In this document: positions 10,292-19,371 of the stretch, piece by piece
Layout of the letters: each line of letters opens with the position of its first letter
How positions within the stretch are numbered: position 1 is the first letter of the stretch
From: Ignavibacteria bacterium RIFOXYC2_FULL_35_21
Lineage (GTDB): Bacteria > Bacteroidota > Ignavibacteria > Kapaibacteriales > UBA2268
Direction of reading: 5' to 3'
Length of the DNA stretch: 64,000 nt
Assembly (NCBI GenBank): GCA_001804705.1
Contig: MHAY01000001.1
Coordinates: 1-64,000 of the forward strand
Made by a program: the position numbers and the translations under genes
The notes under the pieces: generated by a model
Told to the model about the DNA's origin: nothing
Seen by the model: the letters and a program-made list of their open reading frames with translations, nothing else
Database searches by the model: none

Positions 10292-11122
10292 ATGCTTAGA
10301 AAAAGAGCCATCAGATTGTTAATCATTATCTTCGGATTTTATTATTATAGTTATGTATCCTACGCACAAAGCAATGTAAGTGTACCTGATACTGTGATAC
10401 CAAGAGGTAAGATTTACAGCATCCCAATAAGTGGAAAAATTGACATATCAAACGTTGACAGCCTCAGGATAAGACTCCAATACAATGCAAGAGTGATTGA
10501 TATAAAGTCTGCTGCAGGTAATGATAACTTCATTATGAATTGCAGAACAGTAAAAATTACAAATCAAGACTTAACTAATATTGATAAGGCGACAATAGAT
10601 GTATCCTGTGATAGTATTTCTCCAACAACTACCGGAATATTTTGTATGATTGATGTCGAAGGATTGGCTGGGCCCGATTCTTTAACGAATTTAATACCAA
10701 TTGCGGTATATGTAAATGGGAATCCTGACCTTTTAGCATTATCTGACGCAGGGCTAATAAAAGTTCCCGGTCCACCGGTTTATCAGCGTTTCCCGGAATG
10801 GTTAGGACAGAACTATCCGAATCCTTTCTCAGGGTACACATTTTTCCATTTAAGTATTGAAAATGAAACGAAAGTTGATTTCAAAATATTTACAAATGAC
10901 GGTTCAGAAGTAATTTCTAAAGATGAGAATAGTGAATCCCTTCAGCTTTACAAGGTAACCAGTACGGGTAATATAAAAATTAACAGGTTCGAAGATGTGA
11001 TAGATAAAGGGAATTATGAACTGCATTTCATACCTGATGCCGAACTTGCGAGCGGCTCTTATTTCCTTGTTATGCTGACAGACAATGGTATTTACAATAT
11101 AAGATTTCTTTATTTAAAATAA
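10292..11122 (+). CDS. Secreted protein with T9SS type A sorting domain
   Basis: Signal peptide; LGQNYPNPFSGYTFFHL...SGSYFLVMLTDNGIYNIRFLYLK C-terminus. Confidence 0.7.
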   Translation: MLRKRAIRLLIIIFGFYYYSYVSYAQSNVSVPDTVIPRGKIYSIPISGKIDISNVDSLRIRLQYNARVIDIKSAAGNDNFIMNCRTVKITNQDLTNIDKATIDVSCDSISPTTTGIFCMIDVEGLAGPDSLTNLIPIAVYVNGNPDLLALSDAGLIKVPGPPVYQRFPEWLGQNYPNPFSGYTFFHLSIENETKVDFKIFTNDGSEVISKDENSESLQLYKVTSTGNIKINRFEDVIDKGNYELHFIPDAELASGSYFLVMLTDNGIYNIRFLYLK

Positions 11123-13503
11123 TGAAAACGACATCAAAATACTTGCTATTGTTTTCAATCCTGTTATTGCTGATTCAGGCTAATGAGTTATTGGCACAGA
11201 AAGACAGTATGGCACCCAAGGAAAGACGTAAGATTCTCAATATTAAGAATTCGGAAGGGACCGAGTTTTGGCTTTGCTTCATGCAGAATTTCGAGGAAAG
11301 CGATAAGCAGTCCAATTCTAACATTCTTCTCCTGGAGTTATTCATTACCGGAAGCTATGATACAAAAGTCAGAATCGTTATTGACGGTTTAAATTTTCAG
11401 AAAGATACATTTCTTGTTGGCGGTACCGTCAATAATATCAAAATCAATCCCAAAGCAATGTCAACAGGAAAGGAAAAGCCCGAACGGCTTGCTATACACA
11501 TAACTTCGGAATTGCCGATTTCGGTTTACGGCCTGAACCGCCGCTTCCAGACTACTGATACATATCTCGGCTTGCCAGTCAGTGTTCTTGGTACAGAATA
11601 CAGAACCATGTGCTATAATGTTGCAAACAAGTTGATGTCCGAATTTGCAATCATAGCTACCGAAGACAGCACCGAAGTTGTAATAGTGCCGACATCCAAT
11701 ACATTTAAAGCAGTAAAAGGGGAACAAAACAGGGTATTTTTAAAAAAAGGCGATGTCTATCAGGTTTTTGCAAGATACGAACCGTTGGGGAGATGTGACC
11801 TGACAGGTACATATATTAAATCAAATAAGAAAATTGCAGTTTTCAGCGGTCATCAATGTGCTTATGTGCCGCAGCATATAATTGCATGTAATCACCTCGT
11901 TGAACAGCTTCCTTCGGTTCCTTCATGGGGAAAGCATTTTTATCTGGGCAAGCTTGAATCGAGGTCAAAGTATTCATACAGGGTTCTGGCAAATGAGCCG
12001 AGAACAAAGGTGTTTGAGGACAGCAAACTTGTAAAGACTTTGAATGGAGGTGAATTCTACGAAGGCACTTCGGGCAGGGATGTTCAGATAACTGCCGATA
12101 AGCCTGTTCTCGTTGCTCAATATTCACAGGGTTTTATGAACGGCGATTCGATAGGCGACCCCATGATGCTTTTCATCAGCCCGACACAACAGTTTCTGAA
12201 TGAATACCGCTTTGCAACGCCTGTTAATGGTGCATGGAAACATTATGTAAATGTTGTAGTTCCTTCAAAGGCAATCGGAACCATGCTGCTCGACGGCGAA
12301 AAGATTGATTCTACTAAATTCCACTCACTCGGACTTAGCCGTTATTCGATTGCATACATACAAGTTCCTTTCGGCAGTCATACAATTGAAGGAGAACTTC
12401 CTTTCGGAATGTCATCTTATGGTTTTGGGTTTGGTAACGATGCCTACGATGCATATGGCACGATGGGAGGCCAGTCATTCCACGAATATGAGCCTGCCCG
12501 TGATACACTTATTCCAAAGTGCGAGGAGAATAAAGATAATCCATCAGGAAGTGTAATCTTTCGCGATGACAGGGAAGATGACGCTGGCTTGAAAAGGGTT
12601 AAGGTTTTACAATCAAATGGTGTTGATGTAATAATACCAAGTTTTGAAGAAGGATTGCTCCAGCTTCCGGTTGATATCAAATTGAAAAACACGGGAACAT
12701 ACGGCAGAGCATTGTTCCAGATTGAAGACGTTGCCTTCAACTCGGCTATTTATACAGTGTGCAGTCGTTATGATTCAAAGCTCGGAAGAAATGTACTCGA
12801 TATATCAGAAGGCGAAAACGAAGACTGTGTCCCTGACCCGGGATGGCAGTTAGGAATTTTCGGAAAATATTCTGCCGGTTTCCATTCGGCTGATTTTTCT
12901 AATTCAGGAGACCTGGCATCCGACAACAAATTTGGGGAAGCTTTTGGATTTGGTGGTATAGGCGGATTACTTCTCGAAAGACAGATTAATTCAGATTTAG
13001 TCGCATCAATACGACTTTCTTTTGAAAATTATGGGGGTGAATTATCAGCACCCCAAGATGTTGATAGTTCATTTGATGAAAACACAAAAAAATTAGTTCC
13101 CACACAGAATGAAAATGTAGTTACCATTGATGGACTATACCTCCATATATCACCATCAGCAGAATGGTATATATCAAATTTCATTTATCTCCTTGGAGGT
13201 ATAAATTTTGCGTTGAATCTTTCTGATGCTATTACAACAAAAAATAGAATATTAATACCTGAAGATTTGGTTTTTAAGGAAAACGGAATGAAAGAAATAG
13301 TAACCGAACCAAAGAATTTAAATTCTTTGAGTAGTTTCAGGCTCGGTGTGTTTGCGGGTTTGGGAGTTACATACCCGATAGACTACAGATTCTCCCTGTT
13401 TGGAGAAACTTATTATACAATTCATTTTGGAAGCCTTATTGACGATGGAGACTGGGGATTCCAACAGCTTTCGTTTCAGGCAGGAATTAAAATAACATTT
13501 TGA
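11122..13503 (+). CDS. IgGFc-binding-N-like domain protein fused to C-terminal outer-membrane beta-barrel
   Basis: GTEFWLCFMQNFEE...LLELFITGSYDTKVRIVIDG typical of the IgGFc_binding family; C-terminal glycine/aromatic barrel ending SFQAGIKITF. Confidence 0.65.
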   Translation: MKTTSKYLLLFSILLLLIQANELLAQKDSMAPKERRKILNIKNSEGTEFWLCFMQNFEESDKQSNSNILLLELFITGSYDTKVRIVIDGLNFQKDTFLVGGTVNNIKINPKAMSTGKEKPERLAIHITSELPISVYGLNRRFQTTDTYLGLPVSVLGTEYRTMCYNVANKLMSEFAIIATEDSTEVVIVPTSNTFKAVKGEQNRVFLKKGDVYQVFARYEPLGRCDLTGTYIKSNKKIAVFSGHQCAYVPQHIIACNHLVEQLPSVPSWGKHFYLGKLESRSKYSYRVLANEPRTKVFEDSKLVKTLNGGEFYEGTSGRDVQITADKPVLVAQYSQGFMNGDSIGDPMMLFISPTQQFLNEYRFATPVNGAWKHYVNVVVPSKAIGTMLLDGEKIDSTKFHSLGLSRYSIAYIQVPFGSHTIEGELPFGMSSYGFGFGNDAYDAYGTMGGQSFHEYEPARDTLIPKCEENKDNPSGSVIFRDDREDDAGLKRVKVLQSNGVDVIIPSFEEGLLQLPVDIKLKNTGTYGRALFQIEDVAFNSAIYTVCSRYDSKLGRNVLDISEGENEDCVPDPGWQLGIFGKYSAGFHSADFSNSGDLASDNKFGEAFGFGGIGGLLLERQINSDLVASIRLSFENYGGELSAPQDVDSSFDENTKKLVPTQNENVVTIDGLYLHISPSAEWYISNFIYLLGGINFALNLSDAITTKNRILIPEDLVFKENGMKEIVTEPKNLNSLSSFRLGVFAGLGVTYPIDYRFSLFGETYYTIHFGSLIDDGDWGFQQLSFQAGIKITF

Positions 13504-13516
13504 GAAGAGTTTGCTA

Positions 13517-14194
13517 ATGGCATCAGGTAGCTTGAAGAGAATTTACGCTGTATTTAACAAAGACACAAAAAGTGAACTAAGGACCCGCTATTCAATCTCT
13601 GCAATTTTTCTTTTCATACTTACAACAATTACAATGATTGCGATATCTGCAGCGAATGAGAAATTAAATCCTGCAATTTCTGCAGGAATACTCTGGGTGA
13701 TTTTATTCTTTTCTGCGATGACCGGCATAGCAAAAGCCTTTGTCAGCGAGGAAGAAAGGGGAACCGGATTACTTCTGAAGATTTACACTTCAAACGAAGC
13801 TGTTTACTTCGGCAAGCTTTTATTCAACATTTTACTTTGTCTTTTACTGAATATTGTTTCTGCACTTTTCTTTCTTCTGATAAATAGTCAATTAATAGTT
13901 CAGGAACCATTAATTTTTATTTATATGCTCATTCTCGGTAGCCTGGGACTTGCTTCCGGGACGACACTTATTTCTGCTATAATAGCACGTGCAAATGTAA
14001 AAGGAGCATTATTTCCTGTTTTATCTTTTCCGATTCTTTTGCCACTTATTGTTGCCGGAATAGGATTAACCAAACTTTCATTTGAAGGCGGTTCATTTTC
14101 AGATGCAAAAAGCGATATCATTCTTATGCTCGCTTACAGTGGAGTCCTCATACCCGCATCATATATCCTGTTCGACCAAATCTGGGAAGAATGA
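13517..14194 (+). CDS. ccmB: Heme exporter CcmB
   Basis: KDTKSELRTRYSISAIFLFILTT...SEEERGTGLLLKIYTS...KLLFNI; multi-TM; ends FDQIWEE. ATG at 13517 preferred. Confidence 0.85.
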   Translation: MASGSLKRIYAVFNKDTKSELRTRYSISAIFLFILTTITMIAISAANEKLNPAISAGILWVILFFSAMTGIAKAFVSEEERGTGLLLKIYTSNEAVYFGKLLFNILLCLLLNIVSALFFLLINSQLIVQEPLIFIYMLILGSLGLASGTTLISAIIARANVKGALFPVLSFPILLPLIVAGIGLTKLSFEGGSFSDAKSDIILMLAYSGVLIPASYILFDQIWEE

Positions 14195-14228
14195 AATCAA
14201 TTAAAAATTAACAATTAACAATTAAAGT

Positions 14229-14312
14229 TGTCACCCTGAGCCTGTCGAAGGGTCTTTCATTCGTAATTCGTAATTCGTAATTATTCTGTCACCCTGTGCC
14301 TGTCGAAGGGTC
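14229..14312. repeat. Tandem pair of TGTCACCCTGWGCCTGTCGAAGGGTC repeats separated by (ATTCGTA)n tract
   Basis: Copies at 14229-14254 and 14287-14312 differ at one base; spacer carries attcgtaattcgtaattcgtaatt. Confidence 0.85.
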
Positions 14313-15102
14313 ATTTTTCAATTTTTCTTATAGGTAAATTCAAAGATTTTATAAATTCTTCATGTTTATCTTCATCAATATAATTTTTAAAATCATCTGG
14401 TGAAATAACATAATAATCAATAAGATTATTAATAATTTCCATTTCAGGTTCATGCCTTCTATAAATTGCAATAATGAATTTTAGATATTCTGGAATTTGT
14501 ATATTCAAATAATCGAAATAGAACTTCTTATCAATATTATCATCTCTATTTTTTTGTATAAACTCAAAAATATAATTAATAACTTTAAATAATTGGTTAA
14601 ATTGACTATGATTTTGCTTTTTAATTTCATTGAATTTATCATTAATTAATTTTAAATTTTCACTAATATTTGGATTAAATGTTTTAGTTTTATCGTTATA
14701 TATAACTAGATATCTTTTAGATAAATATTTTAAAACACTAATACCTTCATGAGGAATCCTTATATCTTCTGAACCTATAGAATAACCGTTTGTTTGTTTT
14801 ATAATTTCTTCAAAATACAAAGAATCTATCTCTTTATTTAGATTCTTTAACATAAATATATAATTATTTTCAAAATTTCCTTTTTTAGAATAATCAATTT
14901 GATGTTTTAAAGCTTTATAAAATAATATAGCAGCAAATAATGCAATCATTGAACCAAGTAAACCAGCAATAAAATTTCCATAATTAGCAAAAATATTTGT
15001 GTCTATATTTTTATAAAGTGAGAATGGGGGGGAAAAAAAGAAAAATAATAAAATACAAATTACTAAAATGACAACCCCCCAAATATAATATTTATTAATC
15101 AT
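14311..15102 (-). CDS. AbiC-like membrane protein (putative phage abortive infection family)
   Basis: Two N-terminal TM helices, FIAGLLGSMIALFAAILFYKALKHQ, then soluble helical domain; architecture matches the 33940 protein; next to RM enzyme. Confidence 0.55.
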   Translation of the reverse strand: MINKYYIWGVVILVICILLFFFFSPPFSLYKNIDTNIFANYGNFIAGLLGSMIALFAAILFYKALKHQIDYSKKGNFENNYIFMLKNLNKEIDSLYFEEIIKQTNGYSIGSEDIRIPHEGISVLKYLSKRYLVIYNDKTKTFNPNISENLKLINDKFNEIKKQNHSQFNQLFKVINYIFEFIQKNRDDNIDKKFYFDYLNIQIPEYLKFIIAIYRRHEPEMEIINNLIDYYVISPDDFKNYIDEDKHEEFIKSLNLPIRKIEK

Positions 15103-15134
15103 TTTTCTTCTCCATCTCCCTTAATTATTAATTG

Positions 15135-18100
15135 TTAATTCCCTTCTACAATTCTTATCTCCTCCTCCGTCAAATCATAAAGCTTATATACAATCTCATC
15201 TATTTGCTTATCTAATCCATCTATAATTTTCTTGTATATTTTCTTATCATCTTCAGTTCTGGAACTATAAAAATATTCCTGATTCTCAAGCATTTGTTCT
15301 ACGAGCTGAACAAGCTTGTCGTGTTTTTGCTTTTCAGATTTATTATTGAAATCAATAGAAGGTATTGGAAATTTTTTTGCATTTTGAATTAAAATTTTTT
15401 GAAATAGATTTTTTGATTGATCAAGAAATTTATTAAGATGATAAAAATTCATAAGTTTTGAATTAATAATACTTAAAATAAATTTCAGGTTAATATCCGG
15501 ACTTAAATTTTGTTTTAGTACAAGGTTAAAAATAGTTTGGGTATTATACAATTCTTCTTCTGAGTACCCAGCATATATACTTGGTGGATTACCACTTATT
15601 ATTTGTCTAATTAATATTCTTGGTTGTGTAAAAAATCTTTTTTCTCTTGGTGCACCTAACCATGGACCATAACTAATATATTCATCTCCATTCCATGATA
15701 CAAAATATTTTTTTACATCACTACCAGCTAATAATGTTTTAAATGTTTTATCTTTTTTTGTTGATGCATGGAAAACTCTTTCAATTATTTGTTTTTCAGA
15801 ATGTCCTTTGTATTTATCATAAGGAGTAATTCCCAAAGTGAAATCACATAAATTTAAAAGTTCATTTTTGCTTTTCTCAATTTTCTTTATTATCTCTATG
15901 GTTTGATTGTCTGAGAAAATATCAAAAACAAAAAAATCATTATTAATCCATTGATCTTGATTAATAATTTTATTATCATCGCAGTTTTTAGTTGAAATAT
16001 TAGAGATGTTTGATTTTCTATCATAAATAATGCAATCAATCAAACTATCATTATTTCCTATTGTTATAATAACAGATTCAGCTTTCACACCTACAAAAGT
16101 ATTATCAGGCAATCTTACAATATTTGCAATATTCTTATTATCTAAAATAAATTTTCTTAAATTTTTGTAAGAACTTTGATATAAAATTGAATTAGGTATT
16201 ATTATACCTAATTTCCCTTTTTCATTTAATACTCTTAAACCTTTTTCAAGAAAAATTGCATACAAATTTATTCTATTTTCAGTTGAATCATATTTCTTGA
16301 AATAATATCTTGTAAGTTCAGGTGGATGTCCTTTTAAATCTACCCAAGGTGGATTCCCAATCACAACATCAAAACCACCCGATTTCATTATATACTGAAA
16401 ACCATCTTTGCTGTCCCAATCAAAAACCTGAATTTTTGTTTTTTCTTTTTCATTGAATAATGATGGTTTGTTTTCAACATAAAAATCACTTCCAATCAAT
16501 GAATTTCCCCATTTAATATTATTATCTAAGTTTGGTAATGTAGGAAATTTAAATAAATCATAGTCCTCAATTACTTCATCGTGTGTTGAATCCTCTAATG
16601 CTTTCATTGATAGACTGAATTTTGTTACCATCACAGCCTGCGGGTCAAGGTCAACACCAAAAATGTTATTGGTCAGGATTTCACTTTTCAATTTATGGGA
16701 CAGATGGATTGTGTAATAGTCTTTTTTTTCACCAATCACTCTAACTTTATTTTTGTTCTTATTTGTGAATTGATTTATGTTATCCTTCTTTGTGAATTTC
16801 ATTAATTGGTCGAAATACCATTTTTTGTACCAGTCAATTAATTTCTGATAAGCTACAATCAAAAAGCTTCCTGAACCGCAGGCAGGGTCAAGCACTTTTA
16901 TTTTGGCAACATCATCAGGTGTTTTGCACTCCTCTAATTTCTTTCCGAGAGTGTTATCAACTATATACTCGACAATGTACCTTGGCGTATAATAAACTCC
17001 GCTTGCTTTTTTCTCATCATACTTAGGTACAAGCGCAATTCCTGCACCTTTCTTGATTATTTGTTCGGCTATGAAAAGTTCATAAACACTTCCGATAATT
17101 TCAACAGGCATTGCCGCAAGTGTATAAATGGAGTTTTCAGGTTTTAGCTCTTCAAAGATATTTATTAAAACGTTGTTCGATATTTCAATATCATCTGAAT
17201 CTTTATCAAAATCAAATACACTTCCATTATAAACATGGTCAAGTCTTTTAAAAATATCTTTACATAATTCATATAGCTTTACTTCTGTTTTTTTTGATTT
17301 TGAAAGATTAGATAAAATATTTGTAAGATGGTCAGGTTCTATCACTCTGTCGCTAAGCATTTTTACAAATATTATCCTGTTGATAAAAAGCAGAGTAGCT
17401 TTAGTAAGCTGGAAATCGCTAAGCGATTTATCATTTTTAAACATACTCTTTGCAATGTCTTTTCTCCACCTTTTTAAATCGTCTAAGAACTTCTTATCAG
17501 GAGTAATTCTGTTTCCAGCTATCTGCTTTTCGGTTAAATACCATTTATCTAATGAACCGTTAACGACATTATTATATTCGAGGAAATCCCAAACCTCATC
17601 GAATTTATTAATGTAATCTTTGTAAGTCCAGTCCTTAACAATATGTTTATTGTATGCTTCAAACCTGTCTTCATATTTTTTTTCTAAAGGTGTCGGGTCT
17701 AAGCAATCGAACATTCGGAATTCTTCAAAATCAGTAAGTACAGCGAGCCTTACTCTGTTATTCGGATTCTCCGAAGCATTTAATGTAGAGTAAGCATATT
17801 TATAAACTTGTTTAATATATCTGGCATTTGTTTTTAAATCATATTTTGCTTGTTTTGCTTCAATAAAAAAACAACTTTTCATTTGATTAGTATTTTTATC
17901 AGGTATTCTTACATGATAGTCAGGTTTTTTATTAGTTTCGTCCTTTGTTTTTAAAGTCATTTGTTTTTTAAAAACTTCTCTTCCGGGTTCTAATTCTTCA
18001 TTTGATACATCCCAGTTTAAATATTTAAAAAATAGTTCTATCAGATAACTCTCGGTATCTGCTTCACTATAATTACTTTTATATTCAATAATACCTGATT

Positions 18101-18161
18101 CAAATTTTTGCACTAATTTTGAAATCTTGTTTTTAGATTCAGATTTTGAATATATTTCCAT
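15135..18161 (-). CDS. Type IIG (Eco57I-like) restriction-modification enzyme, single polypeptide
   Basis: N-terminal PD-(D/E)xK-like PDYHVRI...FFIEAKQ; SAM motif VLDPACGSGSFLIVAYQKL; catalytic VVIGNPPWVDLKGH; 1008 aa. Confidence 0.88.
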   Translation of the reverse strand: MEIYSKSESKNKISKLVQKFESGIIEYKSNYSEADTESYLIELFFKYLNWDVSNEELEPGREVFKKQMTLKTKDETNKKPDYHVRIPDKNTNQMKSCFFIEAKQAKYDLKTNARYIKQVYKYAYSTLNASENPNNRVRLAVLTDFEEFRMFDCLDPTPLEKKYEDRFEAYNKHIVKDWTYKDYINKFDEVWDFLEYNNVVNGSLDKWYLTEKQIAGNRITPDKKFLDDLKRWRKDIAKSMFKNDKSLSDFQLTKATLLFINRIIFVKMLSDRVIEPDHLTNILSNLSKSKKTEVKLYELCKDIFKRLDHVYNGSVFDFDKDSDDIEISNNVLINIFEELKPENSIYTLAAMPVEIIGSVYELFIAEQIIKKGAGIALVPKYDEKKASGVYYTPRYIVEYIVDNTLGKKLEECKTPDDVAKIKVLDPACGSGSFLIVAYQKLIDWYKKWYFDQLMKFTKKDNINQFTNKNKNKVRVIGEKKDYYTIHLSHKLKSEILTNNIFGVDLDPQAVMVTKFSLSMKALEDSTHDEVIEDYDLFKFPTLPNLDNNIKWGNSLIGSDFYVENKPSLFNEKEKTKIQVFDWDSKDGFQYIMKSGGFDVVIGNPPWVDLKGHPPELTRYYFKKYDSTENRINLYAIFLEKGLRVLNEKGKLGIIIPNSILYQSSYKNLRKFILDNKNIANIVRLPDNTFVGVKAESVIITIGNNDSLIDCIIYDRKSNISNISTKNCDDNKIINQDQWINNDFFVFDIFSDNQTIEIIKKIEKSKNELLNLCDFTLGITPYDKYKGHSEKQIIERVFHASTKKDKTFKTLLAGSDVKKYFVSWNGDEYISYGPWLGAPREKRFFTQPRILIRQIISGNPPSIYAGYSEEELYNTQTIFNLVLKQNLSPDINLKFILSIINSKLMNFYHLNKFLDQSKNLFQKILIQNAKKFPIPSIDFNNKSEKQKHDKLVQLVEQMLENQEYFYSSRTEDDKKIYKKIIDGLDKQIDEIVYKLYDLTEEEIRIVEGN

Positions 18162-18251
18162 GATATGACCTTAGTTAATATTATTTTCTCTAATTTACCT
18201 AATTTTAAAATTAATTAAAAACCATTTTAAAATCATTTTAAAACCGTTTTC

Positions 18252-18282
18252 TTGACAAATCATCCCCACGTCCTTATCTTTG
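18252..18282 (+). promoter_or_regulatory. Putative promoter TTG-N20-TAnnTTTG
   Basis: TTGAC at 18252 and TATCTTTG at 18275-18282. Confidence 0.4.
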
Positions 18283-18382
18283 CAACGCATGTTCTTTGCT
18301 AAATAATGTCGGGCTGTATTAGCCGAAACCGGGATGCTCTGCCACTTAATAATTATGATTGCCCCCTTTTTCTAAGAGCCTG

Positions 18383-18401
18383 CACTGAGCTTGTCGAAGT
18401 G
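18383..18401. repeat. Partial CTGAGC(T)TGTCGAAG-family repeat
   Basis: CACTGAGCTTGTCGAAGTG matches the core of the copies at 14229, 14287 and 35023. Confidence 0.7.
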
Positions 18402-18824
18402 GGGATTAAGGGGGTTTTTACTGCCAATTAAAAAATTTCATATTAAATCATTGTTAATTCATTGAAAATTTTAAATTTAAATTTGATAATTGAGCAGGTA
18501 ATAACTTTTATGTCAATGAAATCAGTGATGAGTGATCACTTTTAATCAATTAATCCACAAAGATTTAAATAATGTTTTTGAGCAAATAAAAAATCGTGTC
18601 AAACCTGCTCAAAATGCCCAAATCTGCTCAATTTCGGCTCTATATATCCACAATTCAAAATTCAGCATTCATAATTCAAAATTCAAACTCAAAATTTCAA
18701 TTATCACCAAAAATAATCTCCAACGTTTAAACCTTTTCATTTCCTTTTGTGTCAAACGAACAAAGATTGAGTGAAAATCAACTCACAATTTGAATTAATT
18801 GTAATTATAAATAGGAGATATTTT

Positions 18825-19277
18825 ATGAAAAAGTTATTAATTTTTGGTTTATCGTTACTTTTCCTATTTGGCTTGTCAAGTACTGAATCGGGATTTGCTC
18901 AAACACAAACAGAAGTGAAGAAAGCAACCACAGATGGAAAGGCCCAAGTGCAGAACACAATCCGTGGAAGATATTTTGTTGATGAAAACAAAGATGGAAT
19001 CTGCGATAATAACAAAATGGGTGCAGGTCAGGGGATTGGCAGAGCAAAAAATTTCAGAGGACAGAATTTTGTTGACAAAAACAATGACGGTATTTGTGAT
19101 AATTTCCCGCAAGGCAGGGGTGTCAGAAGAGGTACTGGTGTTGGGCCAAACTTTGTTGATAAGAATAATGACGGAATCTGCGACAATCGTTCTGATGGTA
19201 TGAGTATGAGAAAAGGCATGGGCAGAAAGAGCGGAAATTGTGATGGCTCACACAGAGGATGGAGAGGAAGAAAGTAA
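18825..19277 (+). CDS. Secreted small protein with three FVDxNxDGICDN calcium-loop-like repeats
   Basis: Signal peptide from ATG 18825 after GGAGA; repeats YFVDENKDGICDN, NFVDKNNDGICDN, NFVDKNNDGICDN. Confidence 0.75.
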   Translation: MKKLLIFGLSLLFLFGLSSTESGFAQTQTEVKKATTDGKAQVQNTIRGRYFVDENKDGICDNNKMGAGQGIGRAKNFRGQNFVDKNNDGICDNFPQGRGVRRGTGVGPNFVDKNNDGICDNRSDGMSMRKGMGRKSGNCDGSHRGWRGRK

Positions 19278-19291
19278 TTTTAATTCGACTA

Positions 19292-19359
19292 ACCACCCCT
19301 TTAATCCCCTCCTTAATTAAGGAGGGGAAATTTTGAGCAAAATGAAAAATAGGGGTGGT
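19292..19359. terminator. Nested double palindrome between convergent genes (bidirectional terminator or REP-like element)
   Basis: Perfect 22 bp palindrome CCCCTCCTTAATTAAGGAGGGG (19306-19327) inside outer arms ACCACCCCT (19292-19300) / AGGGGTGGT (19351-19359). Confidence 0.7.
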
Positions 19360-19371
19360 ATGATTAAATTA

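Noticed and set aside
18620-18710. Clustered caaaattca/attcataattcaaaattcaaa repeats that could look like a CRISPR or iteron array
   Set aside because: Units are short, imperfect and unspaced; no 20-40 bp spacer pattern and no cas genes. Typical AT-rich microsatellite-like drift.
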